Virus record (IMG/VR): IMGVR_UViG_3300043496_000060 | Location: 1-32,407 of that record | Origin: a virus | Direction: 5' to 3' (one strand) | Length of the DNA: 32,407 nt | Part shown: positions 7,310 to 14,769 of the stretch, piece after piece | Layout: every line of letters begins with the position of its first letter | Numbering within the stretch: the first letter of the stretch is position 1 | The notes under the pieces: model-generated | Seen by the model: only the letters and a program-made list of their open reading frames with translations | Databases searched by the model: none | Told to the model about the DNA's origin: nothing | Program-made: the position numbers and the translations under genes

Positions 7310-8568
7310 TCCGAGCGCTTCCCCATGTCCTGGCACGGATCTTCGGGCCGCCGCTCCTGATCGCGCCGGCCAAGCTCGACCAGATGTTGCTCGGGCTGCA
7401 CGCCGCGCTCCTGGCGCGTGGCTCGCTGCTCGCCGATCCGATCAACCTCCCCGACTTCCGCGGCGCTATCGACTCGGGCAAGGACGGCGCGCCGATCCGC
7501 GCGGCCGGCTACTCGATTCAATCGGGCGTGGCGACCGTACCGGTGCACGGCGTGCTGGTCCGCCGGGCCGGGCAGATACAGCCCGACTCGACGATCCTGC
7601 AGAGCTACGAGGAGGTCGCCCGCGTCTTGCGCACCGCCAGTGCCGACGATCGCGTGCGCGGCATCCTGCTCGATATCGACAGTCCAGGTGGCGAAGCCGG
7701 CGGCGTGTTCGATCTCGCCAAGGAGATTCGCGCGAGCGCGAGCCGCAAGCCGGTGTGGTCGATCGCCAATGACGACGCCCTGTCGGCAGCCTACGTGCTG
7801 GCCTCGGCGACCCAGCGTGTTTATGCGACACAGACCGCCTCGCTGGGCTCGCTCGGTGTGGTCGCTCTGCACGCCGACCAGTCAGCCTTCGATGCCGCCG
7901 AAGGCATCAAATATACCTACGTCTATCGCGGCGCGCACAAGGTCGACGCCAACCCGCACCAGGAGCTGAGCGACGACGCGCACGCCACCATTCAGGCCGA
8001 GGTCGACCGCCTCTACTCCATGCTGGTCGACATGGTCGGCGAGCATCGCGGCGTACCGGCGAAGGAACTGCGCGGCACGGAGGCCGGAATTTATTTCGGT
8101 GCTCACGCTAAGGCACAGAAGCTCGCCGACAAGATCGGCACCATCGACGAGGCGCATGCTGCTCTCGTCGCCCACACGTCTAAGAGAGGAGCACGCACCA
8201 TGTCCGACCCGACCCCCGAGCCTGCCGCCCAGCCCGCACCGGCAGCGACGCCACCCGCCGTCGACAGCAACGTGATCGCGCTCCGGGTCGACGAGGCCCG
8301 CACCCAGCTGCGCGCCGAGGCGACCGAGATCGCCGCGCTGTGCGCTCTCGCCAAGCATCCCGAGCTGGCCGCGGCCTACATCGGCGAAGGCCTGTCGAAG
8401 GCGGTCGTCATGCAGAAGCTGCAGGCGATACAGGCGGCCGACTCCGAGAAGGCCTCGCTCACGCCGATCGACACCAGCGACCGCCGCCACACCACGGCAG
8501 CCGCCGACGCCCGCAAGGCTGGCCTCGCCCGTCAAGCGGCGATGTCGACCGCGCATCCGAGGAGCTAG
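7306..8568 (+). CDS. S49-family head maturation protease with scaffold domain (gpC-like, 420 aa)
   Basis: The N-terminal 280 residues form a signal-peptide-peptidase A-like serine protease: VATVPVHGVLV (about 75-85), LLDIDSPGGEAGGV (121-134), catalytic Ser in DDALSAAYVLASA (S160) and the general-base Lys in YRGAHKVDANP (K212). The 52-residue Ser-Lys spacing equals that of lambda gpC. The protease cleaves head proteins during capsid maturation. Residues 299-420 are a Pro/Ala-rich linker followed by helices and act as scaffold, also made separately from an internal start (see 8200). It overlaps the portal gene by four bases. The fusion of protease and scaffold is the normal lambda arrangement. 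Confidence 0.93.
   Translation: MIRALPHVLARIFGPPLLIAPAKLDQMLLGLHAALLARGSLLADPINLPDFRGAIDSGKDGAPIRAAGYSIQSGVATVPVHGVLVRRAGQIQPDSTILQSYEEVARVLRTASADDRVRGILLDIDSPGGEAGGVFDLAKEIRASASRKPVWSIANDDALSAAYVLASATQRVYATQTASLGSLGVVALHADQSAFDAAEGIKYTYVYRGAHKVDANPHQELSDDAHATIQAEVDRLYSMLVDMVGEHRGVPAKELRGTEAGIYFGAHAKAQKLADKIGTIDEAHAALVAHTSKRGARTMSDPTPEPAAQPAPAATPPAVDSNVIALRVDEARTQLRAEATEIAALCALAKHPELAAAYIGEGLSKAVVMQKLQAIQAADSEKASLTPIDTSDRRHTTAAADARKAGLARQAAMSTAHPRS
8200..8568 (+). CDS. capsid scaffold protein, internal in-frame start (Nu3-like, 122 aa)
   Basis: Inside the protease gene, GAGAGGA at about 8184-8190 precedes an in-frame ATG at 8200 by nine bases. The 122-residue product begins MSDPTPEPAAQPAPAA and continues as helical segments (NVIALRVDEARTQLRAEATE, EGLSKAVVMQKLQAIQAADS). 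This is the arrangement of lambda C/Nu3, in which the scaffold is translated from inside the protease gene and shares its C-terminus. The scaffold guides capsid assembly and is then removed by the protease. The ribosome binding site and the domain boundary coincide, which supports it. Expression is inferred. Confidence 0.65.
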   Translation: MSDPTPEPAAQPAPAATPPAVDSNVIALRVDEARTQLRAEATEIAALCALAKHPELAAAYIGEGLSKAVVMQKLQAIQAADSEKASLTPIDTSDRRHTTAAADARKAGLARQAAMSTAHPRS

Positions 8569-8572
8569 GCCC

Positions 8573-8818
8573 ATGCTGGATTCGGGAACCGTTAAGACCA
8601 TCGTCGATGCCGCGCACTACCTGGTGCCGGCGCTCGGCGCCCTGGTCGCGCAAGATGCCGCGCAGCGCACGCCGGAGGATGAGGCGCTGATCCGCCAGCT
8701 CCGTGTCGCCATCGGCGCGCTCAACATGGCGCTGATGGAAGTCCCGCGCGCCCCGCCGCCATTGGTGCAGCCGCCACAGCCGGCGACTGCGGATGGCTCC
8801 GCCCCCCAAGCCACATAG
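8573..8818 (+). CDS. small protein with proline-rich tail, unknown (81 aa)
   Basis: ATG 8573 is preceded by AGGAG (8560-8564). Residues 1-55 form two or three amphipathic helices (VKTIVDAAHYLVPALGALVA, EDEALIRQLRVAIGALNMAL). The last 25 residues are a Pro/Ala tail (PRAPPPLVQPPQPATA). It sits between the scaffold and decoration genes, four bases after the protease stop. Its proline-rich tail resembles those of the neighbouring decoration protein and the 10686 product. Probably a minor head component or assembly factor, but no family is recognised. Confidence 0.55.
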   Translation: MLDSGTVKTIVDAAHYLVPALGALVAQDAAQRTPEDEALIRQLRVAIGALNMALMEVPRAPPPLVQPPQPATADGSAPQAT

Positions 8819-8830
8819 GGAGAATCATCA

Positions 8831-9532
8831 ATGGCTACCGCCCCCACCAAGGTCAGCGCCGCCGATACCGGCACCGCTCTCACGACTGCCCCACCGCGCG
8901 ATTGGGAGTTCCTGATCTCGCGCGCCAACGGCTATCGCTCGATGGATACCATCACGTTGATCCAGCGGCCGGAGCCGTGGCTCCCGGGCTCGTTCATCAA
9001 GTCCGATGGTACCGTGCCGGCCTCGCCCGACGAAATTCACGGCATCATCTGCGCCGGGCAGAGCACGCGTACCGGGCCGCGCGCCGCGACGATCGTCTCG
9101 CGCGACGCCGAGGTGAATGACGCCTATCTGCAATACGGGCTGTTCAATACCGCCCCTCTGCGCAAGCAGGTTCACGATCAGCTGGCCGACCTCGCGATCC
9201 ACGTCCGGCAGGGCGTGCTCCCCAACGTCGCGCCCGGCTCCTTCGATCCCAACGCGGCGCTTACTCCGGCGACGATCGTTTCAGGCATCCCGCCGACGGT
9301 ACCGCCGGTGCTCACCTTCCCGCAGCCCGCCAGCTTCGCGCCCTCGACGCTCGAAGCGACCGAGCCGACAGGAATGCCGGCCGCCGGTTCGCCGCAGCCG
9401 GCGCCGCCTACCGTGCCGGTCGCTATCGACCAGCCTCCGGGCACGCCGCCCCCGGAGGGGCAGGCCGGGCAGCAGCCCGACTCGGGGCAGCCGCCCGTCA
9501 TCCCGCCGCCCGTCCCAACTCCGCATCAGTAA
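8831..9532 (+). CDS. head decoration protein (gpD-like) with long proline-rich extension (233 aa)
   Basis: The start follows GGGAGAA. The core (about residues 1-135) matches the head decoration family of lambda-like phages: ISRANGYRSMDTITLIQ, then a gap, then DEIHGIICAGQ, and ATIVSRDAEVNDAYLQYG. Decoration proteins bind as trimers on the expanded capsid and stabilise it. Usual length is 110-140 aa. Here about 90 extra residues follow that are dominated by Pro, Gly, Ala and Gln (for example PGTPPPEGQAGQQPDSGQPP). This tail would stand out from the capsid surface and is probably disordered. It could act as an adhesive or spacer. Core assignment is confident, the function of the tail is unknown. 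Confidence 0.85.
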   Translation: MATAPTKVSAADTGTALTTAPPRDWEFLISRANGYRSMDTITLIQRPEPWLPGSFIKSDGTVPASPDEIHGIICAGQSTRTGPRAATIVSRDAEVNDAYLQYGLFNTAPLRKQVHDQLADLAIHVRQGVLPNVAPGSFDPNAALTPATIVSGIPPTVPPVLTFPQPASFAPSTLEATEPTGMPAAGSPQPAPPTVPVAIDQPPGTPPPEGQAGQQPDSGQPPVIPPPVPTPHQ

Positions 9533-9547
9533 AGGGGGAACCTCGCC

Positions 9548-10606
9548 ATGCTCGACGTTTTCAGCAACGCGGCATTTCACGTGTGGTCGCTGACCAGCGT
9601 GCTCAATCAAGTGCCGTACACGCCCGGCCTGATCGGCCGGCTGGGCCTGTTCTCGCCGCGCAATCTGGCGACGACCATGACCATGATCGAAGTGCGAGGT
9701 GACCGCCTCGCCCTGGTACCGGAGCGCCCGCGCGGTGCGCCGCCCACGCCCGACGTGGTCGACAGCCGCGCGCTGATCCCGGTCGGCATCCCGCACTTCC
9801 CGATCCGCACCAGCATCTTCGCCGACTCGGTGCAGAACGTCCGCGCCTTCGGCACCGACAACCAGCTCGAAGGGGTGCAGACCGTAGTCGACGAGCGCGA
9901 GGCGCAGCTCGGCCGGCGGCTCGATGTCACGCAGGAATATCTGCGGCTCGGCGCGGTCAAGGGTGTCGTGGTCACCGAGGCCGACCGCGAGTCGGGCGTG
10001 CCCATGACGCAGTACAGCCTGTTCGATATGTTCCACGTCCCACCGAACGCGGTGATCAACTGGCCGATCATCGGCGCTGGTGGCGCCACGCCGCCGGAGG
10101 CTACGTTCTGGCTCGGTCAGCTGACCGGGCTGGTCAACTCGCTCACCCGCGCTGTGGCGAACAACATCAACGGCGGCATGTACACCAGCCTCTACGGCAT
10201 CGCCGGCAGCGTAGCCTTCGACGCCTTCGCGATGCACCCCGAGCTGCGCACACCGTTCCTTGGCGTCAACCCGCAGCCGCTGCTGCGCAATGCGCTGGGC
10301 ACGACGCTCTCGTTTAAGGACATCACGATCGAGGAGTACCGCGGCAAGATCGGCAACATCGAGCTGGTCAAGCCCGACGAGATTCACTTCTTCCCGGTCG
10401 GCGTGCCTGACTTGTTCATCGAATGCTACGCGCCAGCCGACTATTGGGAGGCCGTGAACACCATCGCCCTGCCGCGCTACAGTAAGATGTGGCCGATGGA
10501 CTTCGACAAGGGCGTTGACCTCGAAGCGCAGATGAACGTGCTCCCGCTCTGCACGGCGCCGCGCACCCTGTTCACCGTCAAGGTCGTGCCCTACGTCGCG
10601 CCCTAG
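9548..10606 (+). CDS. major capsid protein, lambda gpE family (352 aa)
   Basis: This is the main shell protein of the head. It has the length (about 340-350) and landmarks of the lambda E family: MLDVFSNAAFHVWSLTSVLN at the start, GIPHFPIRTSIFADSVQNVR (the E-loop/N-arm region), a coiled stretch VVDEREAQLGRRLDVTQEYL, then RTPFLGVNPQPLLRN and DLFIECYAPADYWEAVNT near the C-terminus. A strong Shine-Dalgarno (GGGGGAA) lies upstream. The order protease, scaffold, decoration, capsid is exactly lambda-like. A short intergenic hairpin follows the stop. Confidence 0.92.
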   Translation: MLDVFSNAAFHVWSLTSVLNQVPYTPGLIGRLGLFSPRNLATTMTMIEVRGDRLALVPERPRGAPPTPDVVDSRALIPVGIPHFPIRTSIFADSVQNVRAFGTDNQLEGVQTVVDEREAQLGRRLDVTQEYLRLGAVKGVVVTEADRESGVPMTQYSLFDMFHVPPNAVINWPIIGAGGATPPEATFWLGQLTGLVNSLTRAVANNINGGMYTSLYGIAGSVAFDAFAMHPELRTPFLGVNPQPLLRNALGTTLSFKDITIEEYRGKIGNIELVKPDEIHFFPVGVPDLFIECYAPADYWEAVNTIALPRYSKMWPMDFDKGVDLEAQMNVLPLCTAPRTLFTVKVVPYVAP

Positions 10607-10633
10607 GCCATCTCGAGTGTGCGTAACGACGGC

Positions 10634-10648
10634 GACCCAATAAGGGTC
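10634..10648 (+). other. small hairpin after the capsid gene
   Basis: GACCC (10634-10638), loop AATAA, GGGTC (10644-10648) lies in the 79-base gap between the capsid gene and the next gene. No T-run follows, so it is unlikely to be a full terminator. It could protect the 3' end of capsid mRNA or lower read-through. Confidence 0.3.
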
Positions 10649-10685
10649 TAAGACACCGCTGTTCCAACCAGCCAAGGAGAATGAC

Positions 10686-11150
10686 ATGGCGAAATTGTAT
10701 GCGTATCAGATGGTCGGCGATGGGCTCGTGCTTCTCACGCCGGTCGGCGGCGCCGAGCATCCCGATCAGAGTCTCCCCGGCGGCGAGTATCCCGACATTG
10801 GTTTGCCCGGTCGCCCGGATCATATCTGGGGCGGCGGTCGTCCCGGTCGTCCGGGTCGTCCGGGTCGTCCCGATCAGGGCCTCCCGGGCGGTGGTGAGGA
10901 GCCGGGCATCCCCGATCACACGCTGCCGCCGATGCGGCCACCGACGGTGCTGCCGGGCTGGACGCTGATCCTTGTCCGCACGCCGTCCGGTCACTGGAAG
11001 TATGCGACGCTGGCGCCATCGAGCCCGCCGCCGCGCCCGCTGCCCGAGCCTATCCCGCCCGGCGGTCAGCCCGACCAGGGCCTGCCGCCGCAGCCTCCCG
11101 AGGCCGGCCAACTGCCGGGTGCGCCTCCGACTGCGCAGCCCAAGGCGTAG
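10686..11150 (+). CDS. proline/glycine-rich repeat protein, unknown (154 aa)
   Basis: A strong Shine-Dalgarno (AAGGAGA) precedes ATG 10686. A small ordered N-terminal part (KLYAYQMVGDGLVLLTPV) and a middle strand pair (GWTLILVRTPSGHWKYATL, about residues 91-110) are surrounded by low-complexity sequence. The motif PDQ(S/G)LPGG or PDxxLPxx recurs about six times, and GRP repeats in tandem at residues 51-62. The gene follows the major capsid gene, so a virion surface or head-fibre role is possible. The repeats show no known catalytic feature. Two ordered strands within repeats may form a small beta-domain. Confidence 0.65.
   Translation: MAKLYAYQMVGDGLVLLTPVGGAEHPDQSLPGGEYPDIGLPGRPDHIWGGGRPGRPGRPGRPDQGLPGGGEEPGIPDHTLPPMRPPTVLPGWTLILVRTPSGHWKYATLAPSSPPPRPLPEPIPPGGQPDQGLPPQPPEAGQLPGAPPTAQPKA
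10836..10871 (+). repeat. four tandem 9-bp repeats encoding Gly-Arg-Pro
   Basis: Units GGTCGTCCC, GGTCGTCCG, GGTCGTCCG and GGTCGTCCC lie head to tail at 10836-10844, 10845-10853, 10854-10862 and 10863-10871, in frame with the repeat protein. The near-identity of the DNA suggests recent expansion by slippage, so copy number may vary between relatives. Confidence 0.85.
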
Positions 11151-11156
11151 CAGACC

Positions 11157-11324
11157 ATGACGCGAGGGCTCGCTTATTGGGTCCTCATGCTGATCTGGCT
11201 CATCGTGGGCATTGCTTGGCATTTCGCGCTGATCGGTGCCTACGGTGTAGTCGGAGTAGCGCTTATCCCGTTCCTGCTGTTCGCCCTTGTCGGCTGGCAG
11301 GTGTTCGGGCCGCCGCTGCGGTGA
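11157..11324 (+). CDS. small two-span membrane protein (55 aa)
   Basis: The ATG at 11157 is six bases after the preceding stop. The 55-residue product is almost entirely hydrophobic, with two predicted membrane helices: about residues 6-27 (AYWVLMLIWLIVGIAW) and 30-50 (VVGVALIPFLLFALVGW). It ends in a short GPPLR tail. There is no obvious Shine-Dalgarno, so it may be coupled to the upstream gene. A gene this hydrophobic inside the head-tail connector region is unusual. It could be a holin-like pore or an accessory membrane protein, but there is no lysis enzyme beside it to support that. Confidence 0.55.
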   Translation: MTRGLAYWVLMLIWLIVGIAWHFALIGAYGVVGVALIPFLLFALVGWQVFGPPLR

Positions 11325-11333
11325 GCGCTGCCG

Positions 11334-11936
11334 ATGGGCATGGAGGATTTCCAGCACCTGCTCGGTGACCTCGCGACCGCTTTTCGCGAGGACGCTAACG
11401 CTGTGGCATGGCTGGGCGTCGTCGTGCCGGGCCGCTTCTACATCAACCCGCAGGAGGTCGGGCTCGGCGACATCGAGCCCGGCCTCGGCACGACCGAAAC
11501 CAAGTTCTATTGCGATCGCGCCGTGGTGCCCAAGCCGTGGCCGACGATCGGCGATCACCTCACGATCCGCGGACAGGATTACGAGATCGTCGAGCGCGAC
11601 GAGGATGATCTCGGCGAGTTCGCGTTCCGCTTGATCAAGCTACAGCTCGGCATCAGCACGGTGACCAGCGAGGGCATCTACAGCGGCAGCGCTGGCGTGC
11701 CTGTCCCGCACGCCGGCCCCGGTCGGCCGACGCGCCGGGCCGAGATCATCGCCGCCTATGAGGCCGCCGTCGCCGCCAAGCTCACCAGCCCGACGCAGCC
11801 GCTGCACGAAGTCATGGCTGTCATTCGCCAACGCCTGGGCAACGGCCGAGGCCTGTCCGATCGAACGCTGCGCAAGATCTTGGGCGGCGTGGTCCGCCGG
11901 GCCGCTTACGTCCCTCCGACCCCAAGTACCGGATGA
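11334..11936 (+). CDS. probable head-tail connector with extra HTH-like C-terminal domain (200 aa)
   Basis: Residues 1-105 look like a head-completion/head-tail joining protein of the gpFII type: an N-terminal helix (EDFQHLLGDLATAFRED), a small beta barrel with CDRAVVPKPWPTIGDHLTIRG, and DYEIVERDEDDLGEFAFRLIKL. The usual FII-like size is about 115 aa. After a linker (SGSAGVPVPHAGPG) residues 131-188 form a separate helical domain (RPTRRAEIIAAYEAAVA, then RGLSDRTLRKILGGVVR) that reads like a helix-turn-helix unit. The two halves may contact the connector and another partner. The stop overlaps the next ATG as ATGA. The connector role rests on fold pattern and location between capsid and tail genes. 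Confidence 0.6.
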   Translation: MGMEDFQHLLGDLATAFREDANAVAWLGVVVPGRFYINPQEVGLGDIEPGLGTTETKFYCDRAVVPKPWPTIGDHLTIRGQDYEIVERDEDDLGEFAFRLIKLQLGISTVTSEGIYSGSAGVPVPHAGPGRPTRRAEIIAAYEAAVAAKLTSPTQPLHEVMAVIRQRLGNGRGLSDRTLRKILGGVVRRAAYVPPTPSTG

Positions 11937-12193
11937 ACGACCGCCCGCCGTTCGACGTGGTGCGGGCGGCCTTCTATCTCGTCGCCTTCGTGCTGGTGAT
12001 CCATTGCCTCGTTGTGCTGATCGGCGTCGGCCTGTGTGCGTGGAACAGCCGCGATATTGTCGAGGGCAAGTTCAAGTGTGACAGCGACGGTCACCTGTTC
12101 GAGCTGCTCGGCTCTGCGCTGTCGGCTGCGCTGGCGTTCGCCGGCGGTCTGATGCGCGGCAGTGGGCCGCCGCCACCGCCGCCGAAACTATAA
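11933..12193 (+). CDS. small membrane protein with polyproline end (86 aa)
   Basis: It overlaps the connector gene by four bases (ATGA). Residues 12-36 form a clear membrane helix (AAFYLVAFVLVIHCLVVLIG). A polar middle part with IVEGKFKCDSDGHLFELLG follows, then a shorter hydrophobic, Gly/Ala-rich segment (SALSAALAFAGGLM) and PPPPPP before the end. This could be one span with a membrane-surface helix or two spans. Similar small membrane genes occur between connector and tail genes in some phages, with unknown role. A holin cannot be excluded. Confidence 0.6.
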   Translation: MNDRPPFDVVRAAFYLVAFVLVIHCLVVLIGVGLCAWNSRDIVEGKFKCDSDGHLFELLGSALSAALAFAGGLMRGSGPPPPPPKL

Positions 12194-12250
12194 ATGTTCC
12201 GGCCATAGAGTCCTGATTTTCGGCCAAGCAGTCGGTGCTAGAGCGCGAGG

Positions 12251-13180
12251 ATGCCGCCAGCGTCGCCGGTCCCCTACGTCACCAAGCTCCGCAAGGAGAC
12301 TATCGCCCGTCTGATCGCGCTGCCGCAATTCCCGAGGGTCTACGATTCGCGCCTGCCGCAGCTCAAGCGCGAGCTGCTCCCCGCGCTGCGCGTCTATACC
12401 AACTCGGCGAACTATCAGGGGCGCTCGATCTCGATCCCCGATTTCAAGACGACGGCGCACCTCATCATCCAGGTCATCTGCGAGGACATCACCGACGCGC
12501 TGATCGCCGAGCGCATGGACCTCTACTGCGAGCTGGTCAAAGTCTGCCTGATGTCCGACGGCAAGTGGCTGCAGCTCTTTGAGCGGCTGCTCACCATCGA
12601 CATCGAGATCGACCGCAGCGTCGAGGGCGAATGGCGCCTGACAACGGCGACCATCGACTTCGCGCTCGAATACAGCTGCTCCTATGAGCCTGTCGTGCCC
12701 GACTGGCTGCAGACCGTGGGCATGCAGGTCGACGTGATCGACCCCGCCGCCGATCCCAACACCGGCCCGCCCGGCACACCGCCGAACGTCGATGGCGGCT
12801 ACGTCGGCGGCTATCCCGGGCCGGATGGTCGCATCGAGGTCGAGGGCATCTTCAACACCATCCCGCCGGTCGTGATCGGCAACATCGTCGGTATCAACAA
12901 GGGCGTGAACCCGCTGCTCATGCTCGACGCCCGGCCGCTCGATCAGCGGATTCAGCCCGGCGCGCTGGTCTGGATCACGAGCCCGTGGCCCTCGCTGAGC
13001 GGGCGCTGGCTGTCCGTGCTCGATGTCGCCAACGTCCCGCTCTCGCAATTCCATCTGGCCGACGTTGACACGACGAACGAGGCCGGCATCGGCACCGGCA
13101 GCGTCGCGGTCTCCGCGATCCCTGCGCCTCTCACCAACCGAACCGCCCGCTCCTCTAACGGCCTAGCGAAAGGGAAATAG
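12251..13180 (+). CDS. neck / tail-terminator-like protein with extra C-terminal domain (309 aa)
   Basis: Residues 10-150 have the layout of a tail terminator or minor tail U-like protein: helix RKETIARLIALPQFPRVYDS, a strand ALRVYTN, then helix and strands around TTAHLIIQVICEDITDALIA and the final beta pair. These rings cap the tail tube next to the head. A Pro/Gly/Asp linker (about 163-192) leads to a second domain (residues 195-309) with IFNTIPPVVIGNIVGINKG and SPWPSLSGRWLSVLDVANVP, which has no clear family. The ATG abuts a purine stretch (GCGAGG) with no spacing, so initiation is weak or the start is elsewhere. It lies directly before the sheath gene, where a terminator is expected. Confidence 0.6.
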   Translation: MPPASPVPYVTKLRKETIARLIALPQFPRVYDSRLPQLKRELLPALRVYTNSANYQGRSISIPDFKTTAHLIIQVICEDITDALIAERMDLYCELVKVCLMSDGKWLQLFERLLTIDIEIDRSVEGEWRLTTATIDFALEYSCSYEPVVPDWLQTVGMQVDVIDPAADPNTGPPGTPPNVDGGYVGGYPGPDGRIEVEGIFNTIPPVVIGNIVGINKGVNPLLMLDARPLDQRIQPGALVWITSPWPSLSGRWLSVLDVANVPLSQFHLADVDTTNEAGIGTGSVAVSAIPAPLTNRTARSSNGLAKGK

Positions 13181-13182
13181 CC

Positions 13183-14748
13183 ATGCCCGTCTCCTTCGAG
13201 CGCATCCCCGCCAACATCCGCGTGCCGCTGTTCTACGCCGAGATTTCCGCGCGCGAGGCGGCTTACTTTCAGCAGCTGCAGCCGACGCTCCTGTTCGGCC
13301 CCAAGTTCGCGAGCGCTCCGGCGGTCGACTATCAGCCCGTCCTGGTGACGGATGCCAGTCAGGCCGCCGGCATGTTCGGCGCCGGCTCGGTGCTCGCCGA
13401 TATGGTCGCCTCCTACCGGCGCAATGACCTCGTCGGCACCCTGTGGTGCATCCCGCATCCCGAGCCGGCCTCGGCCGGAAAGGCGAACAAGACGGACACG
13501 ATCGCCGGTACGGCAGCGCAGGCCGGCACGGCGGCGGTCTATATCTCCGGCGACCGCTACGCTGTGACCATCGCGCAGGGCGACACCGGACCGACGATCG
13601 CCTCGCGGCTGGCGGCGCTGATCAACGGCGATGCCTTCGCGCTTGTGACGGCCGACGCGCCCGCTCCTGGCGGCGGCGGGACCAGCGGCACGCTCTCCTA
13701 TATCGCCAAGCAGGGCGGCGTGATCGGCAACGAGATCATGCGCATCTGGAACTGGCGCGGCCTCTCCGGCGGCGAGTACACGCCGGCCGGTATCACTATC
13801 ACGAGCACCGGTGATACCGACCTGTCCGGGCCGCTCGAAGCCGGTACCGGAACGCCCGACATCGCGCAGGTCATCGCCTCGATGGGCGACGACGAATACG
13901 ATTTCATCTGCTCGCCCTACACCGACACGACCTCGCTCGATGCGCTGACCGCCGAGATGAACGACATTACCGGCCGCTGGGCATGGTCGCGCCAGATTTA
14001 CGGCCACGTCTTCGCCGCCAAGCAGGGCACGCCCGCGACGCTGCAGACCTTCGGTATGACGCGCAACGACCCGCATACCTCGGTGCTCGGCTTCGGCGAA
14101 TCGCCGACGGTGAGCTGGCGCCGAGCTGCTGCGCTCTGCGGACAGGCCGCGGCCTCGCTGCGCATCGACCCGGCGCGCCCGCTGCAGACCTTGATCATGG
14201 CCGGCATCCAGCCCCCGGCGCGCGGCCAGCGCTTCAAGCTCGCCGACAACAACACGCTGCTCTACTCCGGCGTGGCGACCGAGATGGAGGCCGGAGGAGC
14301 GGCGGCTATCCAGCGCTGCGTGACCACCTATCGCGTCAATATGTGGAACCAGCCCGACCCCTCCTGGCTCGATGTCCAGACCCCGGCGACGCTGGCCTAC
14401 ATCATCCGCTTCATGCGCCAGCGCATCATGCAGAAGTTCGGCCGGCACAAGCTCGCCGACGATGGCACGCCATTCGGCTTCGGGCAGGCGATCGTCACGC
14501 CACGTATCATCCGCGCCGAGCTGGTCGCCGCCTATAGCGAGCTGATCTCGCAGGGCATCGCCGAGAACATGGACGCCTTCAAGGCGTTCCTGATCGTCGA
14601 ACGGGACGCTAACGATCCGAACCGGATCAACGTCCTGCTGCCGCCTGACCTCATCAACCAGCTGCGCATCTTCGCGATGCTGGTCGAGTTCCGCCTGCAG
14701 TCGTCCCCGGCCGCCGTCGCCGCCGTGGCGCCGCCGGTCGCGGCCTAA
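13183..14748 (+). CDS. contractile tail sheath protein, Mu gpL-like (521 aa)
   Basis: This protein forms the outer contractile sheath that drives the tube through the host envelope. The N-terminus (ERIPANIRVPLFYAEISARE) and TLLFGPKFASAPAV are typical of Mu-type sheath proteins. The middle contains protruding domains with many Gly/Thr. The C-terminal third has SWLDVQTPATLAYIIRFMRQ, RHKLADDGTPFGFGQAIVTP and ERDANDPNRINVLLPPDLIN, which are strongly family-like. Length is about that of Mu L (495). Shine-Dalgarno AAAGGGAAA. Presence of this gene defines the phage as a myovirus type. Confidence 0.93.
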   Translation: MPVSFERIPANIRVPLFYAEISAREAAYFQQLQPTLLFGPKFASAPAVDYQPVLVTDASQAAGMFGAGSVLADMVASYRRNDLVGTLWCIPHPEPASAGKANKTDTIAGTAAQAGTAAVYISGDRYAVTIAQGDTGPTIASRLAALINGDAFALVTADAPAPGGGGTSGTLSYIAKQGGVIGNEIMRIWNWRGLSGGEYTPAGITITSTGDTDLSGPLEAGTGTPDIAQVIASMGDDEYDFICSPYTDTTSLDALTAEMNDITGRWAWSRQIYGHVFAAKQGTPATLQTFGMTRNDPHTSVLGFGESPTVSWRRAAALCGQAAASLRIDPARPLQTLIMAGIQPPARGQRFKLADNNTLLYSGVATEMEAGGAAAIQRCVTTYRVNMWNQPDPSWLDVQTPATLAYIIRFMRQRIMQKFGRHKLADDGTPFGFGQAIVTPRIIRAELVAAYSELISQGIAENMDAFKAFLIVERDANDPNRINVLLPPDLINQLRIFAMLVEFRLQSSPAAVAAVAPPVAA

Positions 14749-14769
14749 CCCATTTGAAGGAGGTTCATC

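Noticed and set aside
5396-7336. Leftward 646-codon frame opposite the portal
   Set aside because: Antisense shadow of the portal gene caused by GC-rich third positions, with no recognisable domain.
10836-10871. CRISPR-like array
   Set aside because: The 9-bp units have no spacers and are in-frame codon repeats of a coding gene.
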